A stretch of DNA of 64,000 nt from Jiangella alkaliphila (GCF_900105925.1 NZ_LT629791.1:434001-498000); one strand, 5' to 3'. Shown: positions 9,086 to 18,394, counted from the first letter of the stretch. Made by a program: numbers and translations. Notes: a model not told the origin generated them from the letters alone.

Positions 9086-9114
9086 CTGCACTCGTGTGCA
9101 GTGGCCTGCACTCG
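9086..9114. promoter_or_regulatory. Operator candidate: palindrome within direct repeats
   Basis: The 9-mer CTGCACTCG occurs at 9086-9094 and again at 9106-9114, exactly 20 bp apart (two helical turns). Between them TGCACTCGTGTGCA (9088-9101) is a perfect 5-bp inverted repeat around TCGT. It lies in the divergent region between 8999 and 9165 and is a likely binding site for the adjacent GntR regulator. Confidence 0.45.
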
Positions 9115-9150
9115 ACTGCTCCCGTGTAATCTGCCCTGCTCAGGGGTGCA

Positions 9151-9156
9151 TAGATT
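9151..9156 (+). promoter_or_regulatory. -10 element of a leaderless promoter for the GntR gene
   Basis: TAGATT fits the actinomycete TANNNT -10 box, and its last base is 9 bp before the GTG at 9165, so transcription would begin at or next to the start codon. No ribosome site precedes the GTG, which agrees with a leaderless mRNA. No convincing -35 box is seen. Confidence 0.4.
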
Positions 9157-9164
9157 CAGCATCT

Positions 9165-9470
9165 GTGACCGTCGCCGATGAGTTCGATCCGGATGAGGAT
9201 CGCCCGGGCTACAAGCTCGTTCACCTGGCTGATCATCTGACGGCGAAGATCGCGGACGGCCGGTTGTCGGCCGGCGCGCGATTGCCGAGCCAGCGGGACA
9301 TGGCCGCCGAGTATCGCGTCTCCACCAACACGATCGTGCGGGCGCTGGATGTCCTACGTGAGCGTGGCCTGATCGTGACGTTCCGCTACAAGGGCACGTA
9401 CGTGGTTGAAGATCCAGCGCCCCTGCTCGAACCCTTGGACGGCACCGAAGGCGAAGAGTCGACGAGCTAG
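9165..9470 (+). CDS. GntR-family regulator, winged-helix only
   Basis: Encodes 101 residues from GTG 9165; longer frames upstream run through the divergent promoter region. The whole protein is a GntR winged helix: 'YKLVHLADHLTAKIADGRL', 'LPSQRDMAAEYRVSTNTIVRALDVL' and 'RGLIVTFRYKGTYV'. No effector-binding domain follows, unlike the usual 230-250-residue GntR proteins. Small GntR proteins of this sort are common repressors on actinomycete mobile elements. It probably binds the palindrome just upstream. The gene is convergent with the large helicase gene. Confidence 0.8.
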   Translation: MTVADEFDPDEDRPGYKLVHLADHLTAKIADGRLSAGARLPSQRDMAAEYRVSTNTIVRALDVLRERGLIVTFRYKGTYVVEDPAPLLEPLDGTEGEESTS

Positions 9471-9506
9471 CAGCTACCCCGGACAGAACTCAGACGGGCG
9501 CGACGC

Positions 9507-9546
9507 AGGCCGGTGCTCGCCGACGGGGGATGACGGGCACCGGCCT
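9507..9546. terminator. Hairpin between convergent genes
   Basis: AGGCCGGTGC at 9507-9516 pairs perfectly with GCACCGGCCT at 9537-9546 around a 20-nt loop. It lies between the GntR stop (9470) and the helicase stop (9709). There is no T-tract, as is common for actinomycete terminators. The rest of 9471-9708 holds nothing else recognisable. Confidence 0.5.
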
Positions 9547-9708
9547 TCGCCTGCTCTGATTGGCCCGGCGCAAGCACCCCGGGTGCCTGAGGATGAAAGT
9601 GATCGTGGCAGCGGACGGACTGCCCGTCAACGGGTCTGCCCTCGCAGCCAGCCTTGATGACGCCCCGCCCCCGAAGTGAGTTCCCCAGAAGACCGTGCCG
9701 TAGCGCGG

Positions 9709-12700
9709 TCATCTCGGAGCCATCCCGGGCGGATGCATGGGCGGGTGATGTGACGGCGCCGGTGGCCGTGTGATGGGGGTGATCGCGGGCTGCGGTGCAG
9801 CCGTGGGTTCCTGGTCCGAGTGGTTGGCTGCTTGCTCCGACATGGCGGTCTCGATGCGCTCGAGCGCCGTTCGCGCCTCGGTGAGGGCCAGTTCGTGTTT
9901 GAAGGGGGCACCGAGCGCGGTTTCCGCGGCGTGCAGCTCACTGACCGCGTCCGCGCGGAGCCGTTCGGTTTCGGCGATGTCGGTCTGGATCGCGGCGACT
10001 CGGTTCTCCAGGACTCGGATGACACCGATGCCGTGGGGGTCGGTGATGCTCTCGACGGACACCTTTGCCCCGCTGCGGGGCACGTCGCGCAGAGTGAGGC
10101 GGATCTGGGCGCGCCGACCGAGGCTGCCGATTGCTGGCTGGTAGGTGGCGTCGATGGTGTGGCCGGCGATCTCGCCCATGACACCGAGGTCGGCGGCGCG
10201 ATGGGAGTTGGTGAGTACGTGCTGTGTCGCCCACTGGGCGACGGCGGCTGCGGCGTCGGCGCGTTTGGTGGCGCGGACGCCGTCGATGGTCATGGTGAAG
10301 TTCTCACCGAGGGGGATGGTGCGGGTGTGGGCCGCCTCGAGCTGGTCGCGCTCTCGGTCGAGGTCGTCGATCTGGGCGGCATGGAACGCGCTGCGTTGTC
10401 GCAGGTTGTCGATCTGGCGCAGGTGCGCTCGGCGCAGCCGTTCCAGCCGGGTGAGGTCGGCGTGGGCGTTGGCGCGTTCCAGGATGAGCGGGTCGCCGGC
10501 GGCGAGTGCCTTGACTTCGGCGAAGGACAGGGCGGTGTCGCCGACGTCGTCGATGGACCGCAGGTCGAGGCGGCTGCGCATGATCTGGGCGATGAACGTC
10601 GCCTTGCGCTCGACGGTCTGCCAGAGGTAGCCGTCGAACGAGCCCTCGACCACGTAGCGGTAGATCTGGATCTCGGGGTTCTGGTTGCCCTGCCTCATGA
10701 TCCGCCCGTCGCGTTGGGCGAGGTCGGCGGGCCGCCAGGGGCAGTCGACGTGGTGGAGAGCGACGGCGCGGGTCTGGACGTTGGTGCCCACGCCCATCTT
10801 CGAGGTGGATCCCAGCAGGACGGCGATCTGCCCGGCGCGGGCGGCGGCGAACAGCCGGGCCTTCTCGGCGTCGCTGGGCGCGTCGTGGATGTAGCGGACC
10901 TGCTCGTGCGGGATGCCACGACCGGTCAGCAGGTCGCGGAGTTCGTCGTAGGCGTTCCATGCCTCCCGTGGGGTGCCGAGGTCGCAGAACACGATCTGCA
11001 TGGCGCCGGTGAGCGGGGAGTGCTCCCCTGTTCCGGGGATCAGGTAGCGGGCGCCGCGGTGGTCGGCCCAGATGCGCGCGACGTTGTCGGCGACGATGTC
11101 GAGTTTCGTCGGCTCGTCGAGCGGCCGACGGGCGCCGACCAGGCGCATGTCCAGGGCTGCCTTGCGGCCGTCGGTGCTGATCTTCAGCATGTTGTCTTCG
11201 CGAGCGTCGACCCGGCCGCTGCGGACCCGTTCGGCGCGCTCACCGAGGTGCGCAACGTAGGCGGTGAGGTCGGCCGGAGCCGGCACCACGACGGTGACCG
11301 GGGCGCGTTGGCCGTCGTCGCGCGGCGCGAGGTCGGGGGTGGGGAGGTTGAGGTCGTCGCCGGTCTTCACGTCGGCGAAGACGTGCCACATGCGCAGCAT
11401 CTCCGGGACGTTCTGGAACCGCGCGAACCGGGTCTGCAGGCGGTAGCCGCCGGCCGGGGCCATCTCGATCCCGGTGACGGTCTGCCCGAAGGTGGCCGCC
11501 CACGCGTCGAAGTCCTCCACGCCAGCCTCGGCGAGTAGGTCCGGGCGCAGGTAGCGCTGCATGACGTGCGCTTCGGTGACGGAGTTGGCGATCGGGGTGG
11601 CGGTGGCGCCGGTGACGACGCGGTCGCCGTGCCGGCCGCGCAGGTACTCGATCTTCATGTGCAGGTCGCTGGCGCGGCGGCTGCCGTCGATGGCGGCGTC
11701 TCGGATGTTGGAGACGGTGCGCAGGTTCTTGTAGTCGTGCAGTTCGTCGACGACGAGGTAATCGATGCCGGTCTGCTCGAAGGTGACGCCCGGGTCGCGG
11801 GGCGCGTCCAGGCGCTTCTTGAGCTGTTCCTGGGCGGCGAGGAGGGCCCGCTCGAGACGTTTGACGCTCAGCTTCTGCCCGGCGCGTGAGTTCGCCAGCA
11901 TCTCGCGCAGCCTGCCCAACTCGCGGTCCTGGTAGGCGGACTCGATGGCGGGTGAGATGGGGATCCGTTCGAACGCGCCGCGGGTCATGACGACGGCGTC
12001 CCAGTTGTTGGTGGCGCAGCGGGCGACGAACACTCGTCGCTGTTCGCCGCGCAGGTCGTCGCTGGATGCGGCGAGGACGCGGGCGGTCGGGTAGAGCTGG
12101 AGCCATTCGCGGGTGAACTGTTCGAGCATGTGGTTGGGCACGACGACGCAGGGTTTGGTCACCATGCGCAGGCGCCGCAGCTCCATCGCGCCGATGACCA
12201 TCTCGGCGGTCTTGCCGGCGCCGACCTCGTGGAACAGCCCGACGGCTGGTTCGTTGATCATCCGGGCCACGGCGGCGCGCTGGTGGTCGCGGGGGGTGAA
12301 TGTGCGCGCGAGGCCGGGCAGGGTCAGGTGCCGTCCCTCGGCGCTGTAGTCGCGCAGCACGATCGCGTTGAACCGGTCGTTGTACTCCCGCAAGAGCACC
12401 TGAGCGCGCTCGGGGTCCTCCCACACCCAGTCGGCGAAGCGTTCCTGGATCAGGTTGGCTTTCTCCTGCGCGGCCGCCGTCTCGGTCGGGTTCAGGACGC
12501 GGCGCCCGTCGTCGAGTTCGTCGGTGACCTGGACCGGGCGCTGTTCCAGGATCGCTTTCACGATCGCCGGCGCCGGCATCCGCGCCGTCCCCCATTCCTC
12601 ACCGGCGGCGACCGACGACCTGACGCCGCGCACCTCCCAGATCGCCCCGCCGGGATGCTCGACCTGGATGGTGTCGTCGCGCAGCAGCTCGGTCAGGAAC

Positions 12701-15072
12701 CGGGCATGGGTGGCCGCGTCGATCCAGGCCGCGCCCAGGCGGGCCTCGATGTCGGCCGGCCCGAGGTCGGGCGGCTGGACGCCCTGCAGTGCCGCGACGT
12801 TGACCTTGTATCGGTCCGGTTCGGCCTCGACGGCCTGAACGGCGGCGGTGAGCTTCTGGCGGACGTTCCCGGACAGGTACTCCGCGGCCGTGACCAGCTG
12901 CCCCGACGGTGGATCGTCGTAGACCAGCTCCCCCAGTTGAGCGCGGGCGTCGTCCGCGCCGACACCGAGCAGCCGGGCGACCTGGGCCAGGTCCACGCGT
13001 CCGTGGGAGTCCAGCACCATCGCGAGCGCTTCCTCCGGCGTGTCCGCGCCCAGCGCCGGTGATCGCGGCACGACGACTCGATGCGTCATGATCATGGCCG
13101 GGTTGGCGGTCTGGGTGGTCTCGTCGAAGACCTCCAGACCTCTCACCAGGGCGGCGAACGGGTCGCTGCGGAAGATCCGCATCACCGGTGGCGCGACCCG
13201 CGACATCCGCGGATCGCTCGTCTCGGGATCGACACGGCCGGTGGCGCGGGTGGTGAACCGGTTGATCGGCCCGAACCGGCGCACGTGGTCGCGGTACTGA
13301 TCGGCGAGATCGGTGCGCAACTGTCGGATCTGCGGGGTGTCGTCGAGGTCGGCGGCCTCGGCGCTCAGCAGCGCCCGTGCGGCGTCGCGCAGCCCGAGCA
13401 GCGACCTCAGCTCGCGCCGCTGGGTCGCAGGGACCGGGCAGTCCTCCAGCATGCCGCCGGTCGCCACCATGAACGTGTCGTCGGCTGCGATCAGGTGCCC
13501 GTCCCACAGCCCTTCCGGAGCGCGCGCTACTTTCCGAACCTCGCGCGGGGAGGCGGCACGCGGGGTCATGGTCATGCCGTCGCGGCGCGCGGCGTCGACG
13601 ACGCCGTCGAGCACGGTCGCGAACCTGGTCGGCGCGCTTGCCGGGTCGGCCCGCACATGCAGGGTCGTGGCGCTGTACATGCCGGGTCCGACGGCGAGCT
13701 CGCCGAGGATGTGCTCCGGGTGACGGTCGAAGTAGGCGTTCAGGCGGATGCTCTCGCCGTCGATGACGCGGTCGGTGACGGTCTCCCACAGGGTCGACCG
13801 TGGCGGCGTCTGCGGGTCACGGCGCCGGAGCAGCAGCAGGTCCGTGACCACGTCGCTGCCAGCGGCGCGGCGGTGCGCGCCGGTCGGCAGCCGGACCGCG
13901 GCGACCAGGTCCGCCAGTGCGTTCATCTCCCGCCGCGCGGCCGGGTTCTGCGCGTCCAGGGTGAAGTGGCTGGTCAGTACGGCGACCAGGCCGCCGGGGC
14001 GGGTCAGGCCGAGCGCCTTGATGATGAAGTGGTTGTGCAGGGTGTTCCGGCCGGTGTTGTGGCGGGGGTCGTGCAGCCGGATGTCGCCGAACGGGACGTT
14101 GCCGATGGCGGCGTCGAAGTGGCCGGCCGGGAATCGAGTGTCGGCGAACGACTCGGTCCTCACGGTCGCGGCCGGGTAGAGGGTGGCGGCGACGGCGGCG
14201 CTGGTGGGGTCCAGCTCGATCCCGGTCATCCGTGCGCCAGGTGGCGCCAGGCCGATGAAGGTGCCCGCGCCGCAGCCGGGCTCGAGCACGTCGCCTTCGG
14301 TGAAGCCCAGCCGGTTCAGCAGGTCCCACATCGGCTGGACGTAGGCGGGGTCGGTGTAGTGGGCGTTGATCGTCGTGCGGCGCGCCGCCGCGTATGCCGA
14401 CTCGTCCAGCACAGCCTGGAGATGCCGGCGCTCTGTCTCCCACTGGTCGGCCTGTTCGTCGAACAGTGCCGCCACAGCACCCCAGCTCGACCAGCGCGCG
14501 AGCACCCGCAGGTCGTCGTCGGTCGCAGCTCGATCCTCGCGCTGGAGTCGCTGCAGCAGGGCGATCGCGTCGAGGTTCGCCCGGACCCGCGAGCGGGCGC
14601 CCGAGGGGGCGAGGTCGTCCTGACGGGTCGGCCGGAACCGGCCTACGTGCCCGGCCGGTCCTCGTCCTCGTTCAACGCTCGATGGATCACCCAGAGGTAC
14701 TCGTCGGTCGCGCTCGGCGGGTCCGGCGCTGTCGGGGGTTGCACCCAGACCATCTCGGCCAGCGCCATCTCCTCGGCTTGCAGCCGCGCCGCGTTCAGAC
14801 GGCCGACCTTCTCCAGGTACGTCTCGCCCGGGGAGTCCGGCCCGGCCAGATGCTCCTGCAGCGCCTGCACGCGTTCCTCCACCTGATCCCCCAGAGCGGA
14901 GAAGAACGTCGTCGGGTCCGCCAGCGCCGCCACGTGCGCCGGATCGGCCTGTTGCCAGTGCTCCATCGCCAGCCGGCCGTACCTGTTCATCGCGTTCACC
15001 TTCCGCCTCTGCCCACAACGATTCCAGACTGAGCTGCCCGTCGATCTGCGTCCTTGTCCTGCGGCCAGCCAT
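9709..15072 (-). CDS. N6-adenine methylase/SF2 helicase fusion protein
   Basis: The frame codes 1,787 residues. A SAM-binding motif 'VLEPGCGAGTF' lies at 262-272 and a catalytic-type 'NVPF' at 325-328 (family NPPY). The helicase part has Walker A 'EVGAGKT' near 950, 'VVDELHDYKNL' near 1110, 'TGATATP' and a C-terminal 'DGRIMRQGN' near 1460, then coiled-coil. Such fusions, like phage P1 DarB, occur on plasmids, phages and ICEs, and some protect incoming DNA from restriction; that role here is inferred. The start 'MAGRRTRTQIDGQLSLESLW' looks genuine. Residues 35-145 overlap another gene in a different frame and look non-native, so the true N-terminus is uncertain. Confidence 0.82.
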   Translation of the reverse strand: MAGRRTRTQIDGQLSLESLWAEAEGERDEQVRPAGDGALATGRSGARGGAGGPDDVLLRSGGSGGGTRAGAAGASGRAGLPGRDVPGEGRPSERGAAASRGDGAGRDGLGATPDSAGPAERDRRVPLGDPSSVERGRGPAGHVGRFRPTRQDDLAPSGARSRVRANLDAIALLQRLQREDRAATDDDLRVLARWSSWGAVAALFDEQADQWETERRHLQAVLDESAYAAARRTTINAHYTDPAYVQPMWDLLNRLGFTEGDVLEPGCGAGTFIGLAPPGARMTGIELDPTSAAVAATLYPAATVRTESFADTRFPAGHFDAAIGNVPFGDIRLHDPRHNTGRNTLHNHFIIKALGLTRPGGLVAVLTSHFTLDAQNPAARREMNALADLVAAVRLPTGAHRRAAGSDVVTDLLLLRRRDPQTPPRSTLWETVTDRVIDGESIRLNAYFDRHPEHILGELAVGPGMYSATTLHVRADPASAPTRFATVLDGVVDAARRDGMTMTPRAASPREVRKVARAPEGLWDGHLIAADDTFMVATGGMLEDCPVPATQRRELRSLLGLRDAARALLSAEAADLDDTPQIRQLRTDLADQYRDHVRRFGPINRFTTRATGRVDPETSDPRMSRVAPPVMRIFRSDPFAALVRGLEVFDETTQTANPAMIMTHRVVVPRSPALGADTPEEALAMVLDSHGRVDLAQVARLLGVGADDARAQLGELVYDDPPSGQLVTAAEYLSGNVRQKLTAAVQAVEAEPDRYKVNVAALQGVQPPDLGPADIEARLGAAWIDAATHARFLTELLRDDTIQVEHPGGAIWEVRGVRSSVAAGEEWGTARMPAPAIVKAILEQRPVQVTDELDDGRRVLNPTETAAAQEKANLIQERFADWVWEDPERAQVLLREYNDRFNAIVLRDYSAEGRHLTLPGLARTFTPRDHQRAAVARMINEPAVGLFHEVGAGKTAEMVIGAMELRRLRMVTKPCVVVPNHMLEQFTREWLQLYPTARVLAASSDDLRGEQRRVFVARCATNNWDAVVMTRGAFERIPISPAIESAYQDRELGRLREMLANSRAGQKLSVKRLERALLAAQEQLKKRLDAPRDPGVTFEQTGIDYLVVDELHDYKNLRTVSNIRDAAIDGSRRASDLHMKIEYLRGRHGDRVVTGATATPIANSVTEAHVMQRYLRPDLLAEAGVEDFDAWAATFGQTVTGIEMAPAGGYRLQTRFARFQNVPEMLRMWHVFADVKTGDDLNLPTPDLAPRDDGQRAPVTVVVPAPADLTAYVAHLGERAERVRSGRVDAREDNMLKISTDGRKAALDMRLVGARRPLDEPTKLDIVADNVARIWADHRGARYLIPGTGEHSPLTGAMQIVFCDLGTPREAWNAYDELRDLLTGRGIPHEQVRYIHDAPSDAEKARLFAAARAGQIAVLLGSTSKMGVGTNVQTRAVALHHVDCPWRPADLAQRDGRIMRQGNQNPEIQIYRYVVEGSFDGYLWQTVERKATFIAQIMRSRLDLRSIDDVGDTALSFAEVKALAAGDPLILERANAHADLTRLERLRRAHLRQIDNLRQRSAFHAAQIDDLDRERDQLEAAHTRTIPLGENFTMTIDGVRATKRADAAAAVAQWATQHVLTNSHRAADLGVMGEIAGHTIDATYQPAIGSLGRRAQIRLTLRDVPRSGAKVSVESITDPHGIGVIRVLENRVAAIQTDIAETERLRADAVSELHAAETALGAPFKHELALTEARTALERIETAMSEQAANHSDQEPTAAPQPAITPITRPPAPSHHPPMHPPGMAPR
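14643..14990 (-). CDS. Small conserved element protein nested in the helicase gene 5' end
   Basis: Encodes 115 residues from ATG 14990, with GGAAGGTG upstream. Its text ('MNRYGRLAMEHWQQADP', 'TTFFSALGDQVEERVQALQ', 'GETYLEKVGRLNAARLQAEEM') is typical coding sequence. The same DNA read in the helicase frame is low-complexity glycine, alanine and arginine, so this frame is the real one here. I recall similar small proteins directly upstream of methylase-helicase genes in actinomycete elements, with unknown function. The product is largely helical and acidic, without catalytic motifs. Confidence 0.7.
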   Translation of the reverse strand: MNRYGRLAMEHWQQADPAHVAALADPTTFFSALGDQVEERVQALQEHLAGPDSPGETYLEKVGRLNAARLQAEEMALAEMVWVQPPTAPDPPSATDEYLWVIHRALNEDEDRPGT

Positions 15073-15174
15073 CGATCGCCGTGCCCCCTTCTGCCGCCGC
15101 TACCGGTCACTGGGTGGTAGGGGCGTGGCGCGCACGCGGCGCCGCGGCTCGCGGTGCCCCCAACCCCTGGCCGG

Positions 15175-16191
15175 TTAGGAGGCGTACTGGGGTGCGGCCC
15201 AGCCGAGGTAGGGCAGCTGCCAGGCGCCGTCGGTGAGTTCGCTCGCGTCGACGATGTAGACGCCGCCCCGGCGGCCGGTGAGGTCATCGAGGACGTCGTT
15301 GCTCACGATGAGTCCGTCGCCGAGGTAGACCGCGATGTGACCGGAAGGATCCGTGTCGTAGAACAGCAGCGCGCCGGGCGGCGGTGGGCTCCCGTCGGCC
15401 ACGGCGACGCCGGCACGCTGGTAGGCCTCCCACTGGGCGGCGGCGGTCGGGTAGCCGGAGTTCGCGTGTCCGTGGATGCGTGCGGCGAGGCGGGCGCACC
15501 AGCGGTAGTAGCTGGTCTCCCCGTAGTAGGGGTCCGGGCGGTCCGCGGCTGAGGCGTCGGCGAAGTCCTGGGCACGTTCGCGCAGCGCTTCCAGGTCGGG
15601 CACGACCGGTGGTGGGTCGTTCTCCCCGAGGTCCGGCGGCGGGCAGGCGGACGGGTCGCCGTCGCCGGTGGCTTCGGCGAGCCAGCCCCAGGCGTCGTCC
15701 TCCCACTTGGCGTAGGCGTCCGGGTAGGCGGAACGCTGGACTGCTTGGGCGGCCTCGGCCAGGGACATGGACTGCCAGCCGTCGATGTCGAGGAGCCCCG
15801 GCTGCCCACCGGATCCGCCGTCGTAGAAGTACCCGGTCGCCGTGCGCGGGTCGAGGCGCTGGGCGGCGCTCCCCCAGGGCGCGCGTTGCTGGAACAGCCC
15901 GAGTGAGTCGCGGTCGCCGTAGGCAAGGTTGCGCAGGGTGGACTCCTGCGCGGCGGTGGCGAGAGCGACGGCGATGCCGAACGGTTCGATGTCGCGTGCG
16001 GCGCCCTCGGCCACGATGATCCGAGCATGGTCGGACTGATCAGCGTCGAGCCCGGCCAGCTGGGCGTCGCCGAACTGCTCAGCACAGCTCCACTCGCCCT
16101 CCGTGGGAGCGCCCGGCGCGAAGAGAACCAAGGCCGGCGACGCCACGGCCGCCGTCACGGTGGCGAGGAGCGAGGCGACGAGCCGCCTCAT
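15175..16191 (-). CDS. Secreted peptidoglycan hydrolase with NlpC/P60-like domain
   Basis: Encodes 338 residues. A signal peptide or anchor covers about 1-25. Residues 55-175 resemble a lysozyme/transglycosylase-like domain, with 'ALATAAQES' (Glu83) and 'SLGLFQQRAPWG'. Residues 200-335 match NlpC/P60-type peptidases, with likely Cys232 in 'YYRWCARLA' and His285 in 'SGHIAVYLGDG'. Conjugative elements of Gram-positive bacteria use such bifunctional enzymes to open the wall for the channel. It overlaps the VirB6-like gene by ATGA and so belongs to the same operon. Confidence 0.82.
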   Translation of the reverse strand: MRRLVASLLATVTAAVASPALVLFAPGAPTEGEWSCAEQFGDAQLAGLDADQSDHARIIVAEGAARDIEPFGIAVALATAAQESTLRNLAYGDRDSLGLFQQRAPWGSAAQRLDPRTATGYFYDGGSGGQPGLLDIDGWQSMSLAEAAQAVQRSAYPDAYAKWEDDAWGWLAEATGDGDPSACPPPDLGENDPPPVVPDLEALRERAQDFADASAADRPDPYYGETSYYRWCARLAARIHGHANSGYPTAAAQWEAYQRAGVAVADGSPPPPGALLFYDTDPSGHIAVYLGDGLIVSNDVLDDLTGRRGGVYIVDASELTDGAWQLPYLGWAAPQYAS

Positions 16192-17708
16192 CCGTGTTCG
16201 GTCTCGTGCGGCTGGGCGCTCGGGGCGTCGGCCGTGGCGGCGCGGAGCCGGTCGGCTGCGTGCGTGGGCTCCGGAGCCGGCGGTTCGTCCGCCACCTCAA
16301 CATCCACAGGGGCGGAGTGTGACGGCGCCGGATGCGTGGCGGCGGCGCGTGGGGTGCCGCCGGCGCGCTCGCCGCGAGCGTCCACGACGTCCGCGATATC
16401 CGCCGAGGCGCGTGAGTTGCGTGCAGATCCCTGATCCTGGCGCTTGGTGTCGTCCCCGACCTGGGAGGACGGCCACCAGCCGGTCTGCCGTGGCCGATGT
16501 TCCTGCCGGTCCGGCCCGCCGTCGACGTCGCCGGCTCGTGCCTGACCACCGGCAGCGGTGGCGGACATTGGCGCCGGTTGGCGTTGGTCGGCGGTAGGTG
16601 CCGGGCGCGAAATGATGCCCGGGCGGCGGGATGCCCGCGGGTCCGAGGTCGTGGTGGTGTCGGTGTCGTCGGCGGTGGATCCATGCCGGCTCGTCCGGCG
16701 CAGGATCTGGGCGGGGTCTGCTCGTGCGACCGCGGCGCGTCCGGCCGCGGCGGCGCTGATGCCGCCGCGGTGCAGGACGCTGGCGTGGACCTCGTCACCG
16801 ACGAACGACATGAAGGAGTAGCAGGCAATCGGGACGAGGGCGGCCATGAGCATCATGAGTGCCCCGGACAGCAGGACACCGACCGCGCCTGGGCCGTCGC
16901 TGCCGAAGTCCGCTCCGGCGATGGCCGACACGCCCAGCCCGAAGACCACCATCACGGCCAGCTTCGTCCACACCAGCGCGTTGACCACGGCGATCCAGGA
17001 GCGGAACCAGCCGCTGGTGTACTGCCAGGCCAGGCCCATGATCGCGATCGGGCCCATCACGATGACGACGTAGAGCAGCATCGACCGGACCAGCAACGCG
17101 CCCCACACCGCGATCGCGCCGAGGACGAGCAGGATCCCGAAGATGATGAACGCCACGGCGCCGGCGATGACGCTGCCGCCACCGAGCAGCCCGTAGTTGA
17201 GCCCGCCGGTGGCCTGGTCGATGACGGCGACGGTGGCGAACACCTGCTGGAGGCGGTCGCCTACCTGATCCATGTCGCCGAAGGTCGCTGCCGTGAGGTC
17301 GGTGCCGAGCGCGTCGACGGCGGAGGTGAGCAGGTGGATCACGGGGAGGGACACGGCGGTTCCGAAGACGGCGGCACCGGCTCGGGCCACCGCCCGGCCG
17401 ACACCGTCGCGGGCGCCGCCGTCTCGCAGGACGATGGTGATGACCTGCAGGATCAGCAGGGCGACGGTGATCGGCAGCGTGATCCCGAAGATCCTGCCGG
17501 CCCACTCGTAGAGCCAGTCCGCGTCGGTGACCGGGGTGGTGGTCTCCTCGATCGCCGTCCACACCCAGCCGAGGAGGGTGACCGCGAACCCGAACACCGC
17601 CGCGGCCACCGCGGTGATCAGGTCCTCGGCCATCCCGGAGGCCGCGTCACCGACCAGGTCGCAGCCCCAGCTGATGACCAGTAGATCGCAGGCGCCGCGG
17701 TCGATCAC
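16188..17708 (-). CDS. VirB6/TrbL-like polytopic channel protein
   Basis: Encodes 506 residues from GTG 17708, overlapping the upstream stop as GTGA; the longer frame to 17762 is not needed. About eight hydrophobic segments fill residues 25-330, including 'ITAVAAAVFGFAVTLLGWVW', 'LILQVITIVL' and a run near 190-230. A hydrophilic, proline-, Asp- and Thr-rich tail of about 170 residues follows. This is the VirB6/TrbL layout, the inner-membrane core of type IV channels. Its neighbours, a VirB8-like protein and a wall hydrolase, support the assignment. Confidence 0.78.
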   Translation of the reverse strand: MIDRGACDLLVISWGCDLVGDAASGMAEDLITAVAAAVFGFAVTLLGWVWTAIEETTTPVTDADWLYEWAGRIFGITLPITVALLILQVITIVLRDGGARDGVGRAVARAGAAVFGTAVSLPVIHLLTSAVDALGTDLTAATFGDMDQVGDRLQQVFATVAVIDQATGGLNYGLLGGGSVIAGAVAFIIFGILLVLGAIAVWGALLVRSMLLYVVIVMGPIAIMGLAWQYTSGWFRSWIAVVNALVWTKLAVMVVFGLGVSAIAGADFGSDGPGAVGVLLSGALMMLMAALVPIACYSFMSFVGDEVHASVLHRGGISAAAAGRAAVARADPAQILRRTSRHGSTADDTDTTTTSDPRASRRPGIISRPAPTADQRQPAPMSATAAGGQARAGDVDGGPDRQEHRPRQTGWWPSSQVGDDTKRQDQGSARNSRASADIADVVDARGERAGGTPRAAATHPAPSHSAPVDVEVADEPPAPEPTHAADRLRAATADAPSAQPHETEHG

Positions 17709-18379
17709 CGCAGCACCTCGTCCGGCACCGAGACCAGCGAGCAGTTCCGATCCGGCGGGCAATAGACCCAGACGCTCACCGAGCGTGCCCGGGCCTCCCG
17801 GACCTCCTCGCCGTTCTCGTCCTCGTACCGCAGGGACTGCACGCCCGACACCGTCCGCACCTCGTGCCCTGGCGGGACGTCGCTGTTGAAGACCACCTGC
17901 TCGGGTTCGACGACGCTCTCGACCTCGAAGACGGCGCGCAGCTGCTGGGCGGCCTGCCGGTCCCAGGTCGCATCATCCGGGATCCATCGGCTCGTGACGG
18001 CGACCAGGCGGTCGTAGTCGTCTCCGGCGACGTCACGGTCGATCGCGCCGAGCAGGACGTCGCGGTAGCCGCGGGCGTAGGAGTCCGCCGGACTGAGGCC
18101 GAACACCAACTCGGCGATCGCCCCCGCATACGCGTCCGGGTCCTTCGTGTCGGGCAGGGTCACGGCGCGGGCGCCCGGCATCGTCGGTTCGGCGTCGGTC
18201 GGGCCGTCTCCAGACGATGCGGACGGCATGCCGGTGGCCGGGGGGCCGTCCTCGGTCGGTGTGCTGGTGCGATCGCGGCTGGTGACCGCCAGCACGGCGA
18301 CCACCACGACCGCGAGTACGGCGAGCCCGGCCACCACCTGCCATGACCGAAGGGTGGATCCGTTGCGTCCGGTGATCAT
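17705..18379 (-). CDS. VirB8/TcpC-like bitopic conjugation protein
   Basis: Encodes 224 residues with GGGGAG upstream of the ATG. One membrane helix, 'VVAGLAVLAVVVVAVLAV', lies at about 15-32. It follows a short positively charged N-terminus and precedes a low-complexity linker and an extracellular domain of about 150 residues. Size, topology and place before the VirB6-like gene fit VirB8/TcpC-type assembly factors, though sequence similarity cannot be confirmed by eye. It sits 15 bp after the preceding gene and overlaps the next one. Confidence 0.65.
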   Translation of the reverse strand: MITGRNGSTLRSWQVVAGLAVLAVVVVAVLAVTSRDRTSTPTEDGPPATGMPSASSGDGPTDAEPTMPGARAVTLPDTKDPDAYAGAIAELVFGLSPADSYARGYRDVLLGAIDRDVAGDDYDRLVAVTSRWIPDDATWDRQAAQQLRAVFEVESVVEPEQVVFNSDVPPGHEVRTVSGVQSLRYEDENGEEVREARARSVSVWVYCPPDRNCSLVSVPDEVLR

Positions 18380-18394
18380 GTCGAGGCTCTCCCC

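Noticed and set aside
9820-11538. 572-codon plus-strand frame inside the helicase region
   Set aside because: High-GC DNA keeps antisense frames open; the minus strand carries clear helicase motifs, and the plus-strand text is Gly/Asp/Val-rich without motifs.
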